NCBI GenBank assembly: GCA_009700405.1
Contig: WLMD01000023.1
Location: 1 to 17,210, forward strand
DNA length: 17,210 nt
Reading direction: 5' to 3'
DNA from: Actinomycetota bacterium
GTDB lineage: Bacteria; Actinomycetota; Actinomycetes; Nanopelagicales; Nanopelagicaceae
The notes beneath the pieces were generated by a model, which saw only the letters and a list, made by a program, of their open reading frames with translations, searched no databases and was not told the origin of the DNA. Both the position numbers and the translations under genes were made by a program. Of the stretch, positions 14,816-17,210 are shown piece by piece (positions within the stretch are counted from its first letter, which is position 1; every line of letters begins with the position of its first letter).

Positions 14816-15253
14816 ATGAAGACCACGCGTCCGCTTCTTATAGTGCTCTCACTAGTAACTGTGATTGGTGTCTCTCTAGGGGCATACACATATGTACATC
14901 GCGCGGCGACCGAACAGGTCTATGCATTCAATTGCGGAATAATTGATTACAAACCCACAAGCCTCACTCAATATTGTGCCGATGCTGGAATCGGCCTCTC
15001 AGATATCAAATGGGAAACGTGGAATGCGCAAGGTGCTACCGGTACTGCTCAATACGCAATCAACCATTGCGAGCCAACATGCGTGGATGGTAAATGGTCA
15101 TATGCAGATGTGAATGTTCGCTTGAGCAAGTTAGTGCATAAGAATGGGAAACCAGTTCTATCTCATATCTATTACAAAACCGTCGACGGCAAGAAACTAC
15201 CTTCTGGGAAAACTGCATTTGAAGAATGGGATCTCGTTTCAACCCCCCTCTAG
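14816..15253 (+). CDS. Small secreted or membrane-anchored protein of unknown function with paired cysteines
   Basis: A 145-residue protein with an N-terminal hydrophobic segment (about 7-25, LLIVLSLVTVIGVSLGAYT) after a basic MKTTRP. This is either an uncleaved anchor or a signal peptide. The exported part contains Cys40, a CADAG segment, then IKWETWNAQGATGTAQYAINHCEPTCVDGKWSYADVNVRLS. That pattern (a cysteine, a W..W segment, then CxPxC and a beta-strand) recalls small uncharacterised secreted actinobacterial proteins with a WxxWG...NxCxPxCAxG core. The four cysteines could form two disulfides. No enzymatic motif is seen and I do not assign a function. It is divergent from the CoA-transferase operon, and its stop directly abuts the stop of the glutamine amidotransferase. 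Confidence 0.8.
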   Translation: MKTTRPLLIVLSLVTVIGVSLGAYTYVHRAATEQVYAFNCGIIDYKPTSLTQYCADAGIGLSDIKWETWNAQGATGTAQYAINHCEPTCVDGKWSYADVNVRLSKLVHKNGKPVLSHIYYKTVDGKKLPSGKTAFEEWDLVSTPL

Positions 15254-15994
15254 TTAGAGAGCAATGGTTGTTATTTTCAAAGTGTCACGGTCAACAACCA
15301 TGATGTGGTGATTTGGCAAAACTTCCCAGCCAGGTTGATTCCATCCAGTTGAGGCAATCAAAACTCCATTTTCATCTGTGCGGTATTTAAGTTCGTAATA
15401 GTCATCTGGGGCCCAATCTGGGTGGCGCTCAGGGTGATGTTCGCAAACAACGACCATGGTCTTCTCATTCATGAGCATGGCATTAATGCTGGAGTAATCC
15501 ATTGTTGCTATTACTTTTTCAACACCTTTCTTAACACCCTCTACGAATCCAAGTTCCTCAATCATCGTCATGAGGAAATAGAAATAACGCTCGCTATCAG
15601 TGTCCCCCTTGACAAGAGCTGAAAACTTAGACGAGATAAGAGGATCCAGAACCGCTGGTGGATAAATCGCACCGTTATGGATGAAGGTGAAATCCTGATA
15701 GATAAAAGGGTGGGTGTTATTTTCGCTTACGGGCAAACCCGCGGTTGCCCATCGCAGATGTAAAAGCGCACCATCAACGTTTGCTGCATTAATTGCTTTA
15801 TCAAAATCTGGACTTTCTACAGCTGTTTCTGGCGCTCGATCTAAATGTGCATCGTGCTCGTCATGGTTGATTGTGGCCACTCCCCAGCCATCGCAATGGA
15901 CGGAGGAGAGAGAAACAAACTCAGGAAAATCTGCGCCAACTATTTCATCAAAGGTGGTCTTTTCGTTAGAGACGAAACCCATCAATCGACACAT
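15254..15994 (-). CDS. Class II glutamine amidotransferase (YafJ/EgtC-like)
   Basis: Ntn-hydrolase of 246 residues that releases ammonia from glutamine or cleaves a related gamma-glutamyl amide. The nucleophile is Cys2, exposed after Met removal (MCRLMGF). Glutamine-binding and oxyanion residues are visible: HLRWAT (79-84), NTHPF (93-97), FIHNGAI (104-110) and GDTDSE (130-135). HCDGWGVA (33-40) is typical of YafJ/EgtC-type stand-alone domains. There is no attached synthase domain, so the acceptor or partner is unknown. The ATG at 15994 lies six bases from the upstream flavoprotein stop, with an AAAGGA Shine-Dalgarno inside that gene, so the two are co-transcribed. Why an amidotransferase follows glycerol-3-phosphate-type flavoproteins is unclear. 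Confidence 0.88.
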   Translation of the reverse strand: MCRLMGFVSNEKTTFDEIVGADFPEFVSLSSVHCDGWGVATINHDEHDAHLDRAPETAVESPDFDKAINAANVDGALLHLRWATAGLPVSENNTHPFIYQDFTFIHNGAIYPPAVLDPLISSKFSALVKGDTDSERYFYFLMTMIEELGFVEGVKKGVEKVIATMDYSSINAMLMNEKTMVVVCEHHPERHPDWAPDDYYELKYRTDENGVLIASTGWNQPGWEVLPNHHIMVVDRDTLKITTIAL

Positions 15995-16000
15995 CGCGCT

Positions 16001-16975
16001 TTATCCTTTCGAAGCTACAGATACAGATACTACATGGCTAGCAATGGCCTTCGCTGCCCTACGGGATTCAACGGCACATTGGTCTGCGGATTTAATCGGC
16101 AAGAGAATATTTCCGAGTGCGAAGACCCCTGGCTTAGAGGTTACAAATGAAGTATTCACCATCGGGCTCTTAGTTCTTGGATCGATAACAAGTGATCCCC
16201 TACGAGCCATTTCATTATCAGGAATCCAGTCGCCCGTGAAAATAATAGTGTCGCATTCAATCGTAGAAAGATTTCCGTGTACATCTCGGATCTTTATCGC
16301 TGACACACGTGATGAACCGATGATTTCTACAATTTCACTCTTATCCAAGAATCTGTAGCGATAGATAAGTTTCGACAGCGCTAATGCTCCTGGAACACTC
16401 TGGTGACCAGATTGATGAGTGAGCATTGCAATAGTTTTAACATGCGCATGTGACAGAGTCATTAGCGCCGAAAAACTTACATGCTCGGCCCCAACTATTA
16501 CTGCTTTCGTCCCGATGTCTAAATGACTCAGGAAGACCGCTTGTTGCAAAGATCCCGTTGTGTAAATTCCTGCCGGTCGTGCTCCCGGAATCATGCGAGC
16601 GTTACGCGCGCGCTCTCGTGCACCTGTTGCAAGAACAACTGCTTTGGCTTGCACTCTTTCAACGCCATCAGGGCCCGATAGCTCTACTACTAAATCATCT
16701 CCCCATTGAGTTGCAGTAGTAGATGTAGAAATAACTACTCCTGCACTCAAAGCTTGTGAAACATATGCTTTTGCATAATTGGGTCCAGTCATAAACCGAT
16801 AGAGGTCACGCAATCCATAACCAGGGTGGTTGGAATGCCGTGGCACTCCCCCTGCTTGAGCTTCACGTTCTATAATTCTTACATCTTTGATGCCTAACTT
16901 CTTAAGTTCGATTGCTGCCGCAAGACCGGCAGGACCCCCGCCGATAATCAGAACATCTACCGAAGTAATCTTCAT
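16001..16975 (-). CDS. FAD-dependent oxidoreductase, partner subunit of a GlpA-like dehydrogenase
   Basis: Flavoprotein of 324 residues. The FAD Rossmann motif is VLIIGGGPAGLAAAIELKK (8-26), ending at the acidic IIERE. A second FAD motif follows, VVLATGARERARNARMIPGA (113-132). The C-terminal FAD-binding strand is GVFALGNILLPIKSADQCA. The second dinucleotide site reads VIVGAEHVSFSAL (159-171), lacking the GxGxxG glycines, so NAD(P) binding is doubtful. Such proteins commonly sit beside a GlpA-like DAO/[2Fe-2S] subunit, as in the Thermotoga TM1432-TM1433 pair, and that subunit overlaps it here by four bases (ATGA). The pair probably oxidises glycerol 3-phosphate or a related 2-hydroxy or amino substrate and passes electrons through the iron-sulfur cluster. 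The substrate is inferred from family only. Confidence 0.85.
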   Translation of the reverse strand: MKITSVDVLIIGGGPAGLAAAIELKKLGIKDVRIIEREAQAGGVPRHSNHPGYGLRDLYRFMTGPNYAKAYVSQALSAGVVISTSTTATQWGDDLVVELSGPDGVERVQAKAVVLATGARERARNARMIPGARPAGIYTTGSLQQAVFLSHLDIGTKAVIVGAEHVSFSALMTLSHAHVKTIAMLTHQSGHQSVPGALALSKLIYRYRFLDKSEIVEIIGSSRVSAIKIRDVHGNLSTIECDTIIFTGDWIPDNEMARRGSLVIDPRTKSPMVNTSFVTSKPGVFALGNILLPIKSADQCAVESRRAAKAIASHVVSVSVASKG

Positions 16976-17210
16976 TTCTCACCAGCCAACAAGGTGCGCA
17001 ACTGCGCATGACAATAAAAGCCTTGGCATCTTCCTAAACCTGCGCGCGTTCTGCGGCCTAGGCCACCCAATGTTGTTGCCGGCAAGTCACTAACAAGTGC
17101 ATCACGGATCTCACCACGCGATACCCGCTCACAATGGCAGATTATTTCACCGTAACTTTCCTCTTTTTCAATGAGTGATTCATCCTGGTATGGGCGAACG
17201 CCTGCTTCGC
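16972..17210 (-). CDS. C-terminal end of a GlpA-like flavoprotein with a BFD-type [2Fe-2S] domain
   Basis: The last 78 codons of a gene that begins beyond the right edge. The visible part contains IICHCERVSRGEIRDAL and GLGRRTRAGLGRCQGFYC, giving CxC and CxxxxC cysteine pairs typical of the Fer2_BFD [2Fe-2S] domain at the end of GlpA-type glycerol-3-phosphate dehydrogenases and related DAO-family flavoproteins. The protein ends QLRTLLAGEK. The stop TGA overlaps the ATG of the next flavoprotein (ATGA), so the two subunits are translationally coupled. Whether an FAD/DAO domain precedes this segment cannot be seen here; an isolated small [2Fe-2S] protein is the alternative. Confidence 0.82.
   Translation of the reverse strand, partial: EAGVRPYQDESLIEKEESYGEIICHCERVSRGEIRDALVSDLPATTLGGLGRRTRAGLGRCQGFYCHAQLRTLLAGEK

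Noticed and set aside
15714..16358. Long plus-strand open frame (214 codons) across the amidotransferase and flavoprotein genes
   Set aside because: It is antisense to two genes with clear catalytic motifs, spans their junction and shows no recognisable domain, so it is a shadow frame.

Overview
The window looks like a chromosomal segment of a low-to-mid G+C actinobacterium with a compact genome. By eye the G+C is in the mid-40s percent. Three things point this way: the glutaryl-CoA dehydrogenase, the UPF0309-type SIS protein and the secreted cysteine protein resemble actinobacterial families; a CUT1 sugar importer lacks its own ATPase; and many genes appear to be leaderless. A streamlined freshwater lineage such as Nanopelagicales (acI) would fit, but that is inference. 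No RNA genes, mobile elements, CRISPR arrays or prophage genes were seen. No stretch over 300 bases lacks a gene; the longest gap is about 108 bases.

Region 1 (1-5638, minus strand) is a likely operon read right to left. It holds a BadF-type amino-sugar kinase, a family-5 solute-binding protein, two Dpp/Opp-type permeases, and two ATPases, the last cut by the window edge. A strong intrinsic terminator lies between the binding protein and the first permease. Divergent from the kinase is a SIS phosphosugar protein (5690-6445, plus), which converges on a GNAT acetyltransferase (minus). The GNAT resembles the acetyltransferase-like C-terminal domain of human O-GlcNAcase. Together these suggest uptake and phosphorylation of an N-acetylhexosamine-containing compound (chitin or peptidoglycan fragments) rather than plain peptides. 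The BadF kinase plus Opp-type transporter recalls the Vibrio chitobiose operon.

Region 2 (7142-10154, plus) is a three-gene CUT1 sugar importer: a lipoprotein binding protein and two permeases, with no ATPase. A 13-bp hairpin covers the first permease's start codon.

Region 3 (10144-14767) holds a zinc alcohol dehydrogenase (minus), a glutaryl-CoA dehydrogenase (plus), and a two-gene minus-strand operon of an acetate/4-hydroxybutyrate-type CoA-transferase and a CaiB-type CoA-transferase. A short-chain dicarboxylate or glutarate route to crotonyl-CoA is plausible.

Region 4 (14816-17210) has a small secreted cysteine-containing protein (plus). Converging on it is a minus-strand operon whose upstream part leaves the window: the C-terminal end of a GlpA-like flavoprotein with a [2Fe-2S] domain, a second FAD oxidoreductase, and a class II glutamine amidotransferase.

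Two window-wide patterns stand out. Six genes that begin transcription units have a TANNNT hexamer exactly six bases before the start codon and no Shine-Dalgarno, as expected of leaderless mRNAs. All four convergent gene pairs have overlapping or abutting stop codons with no terminator between them.
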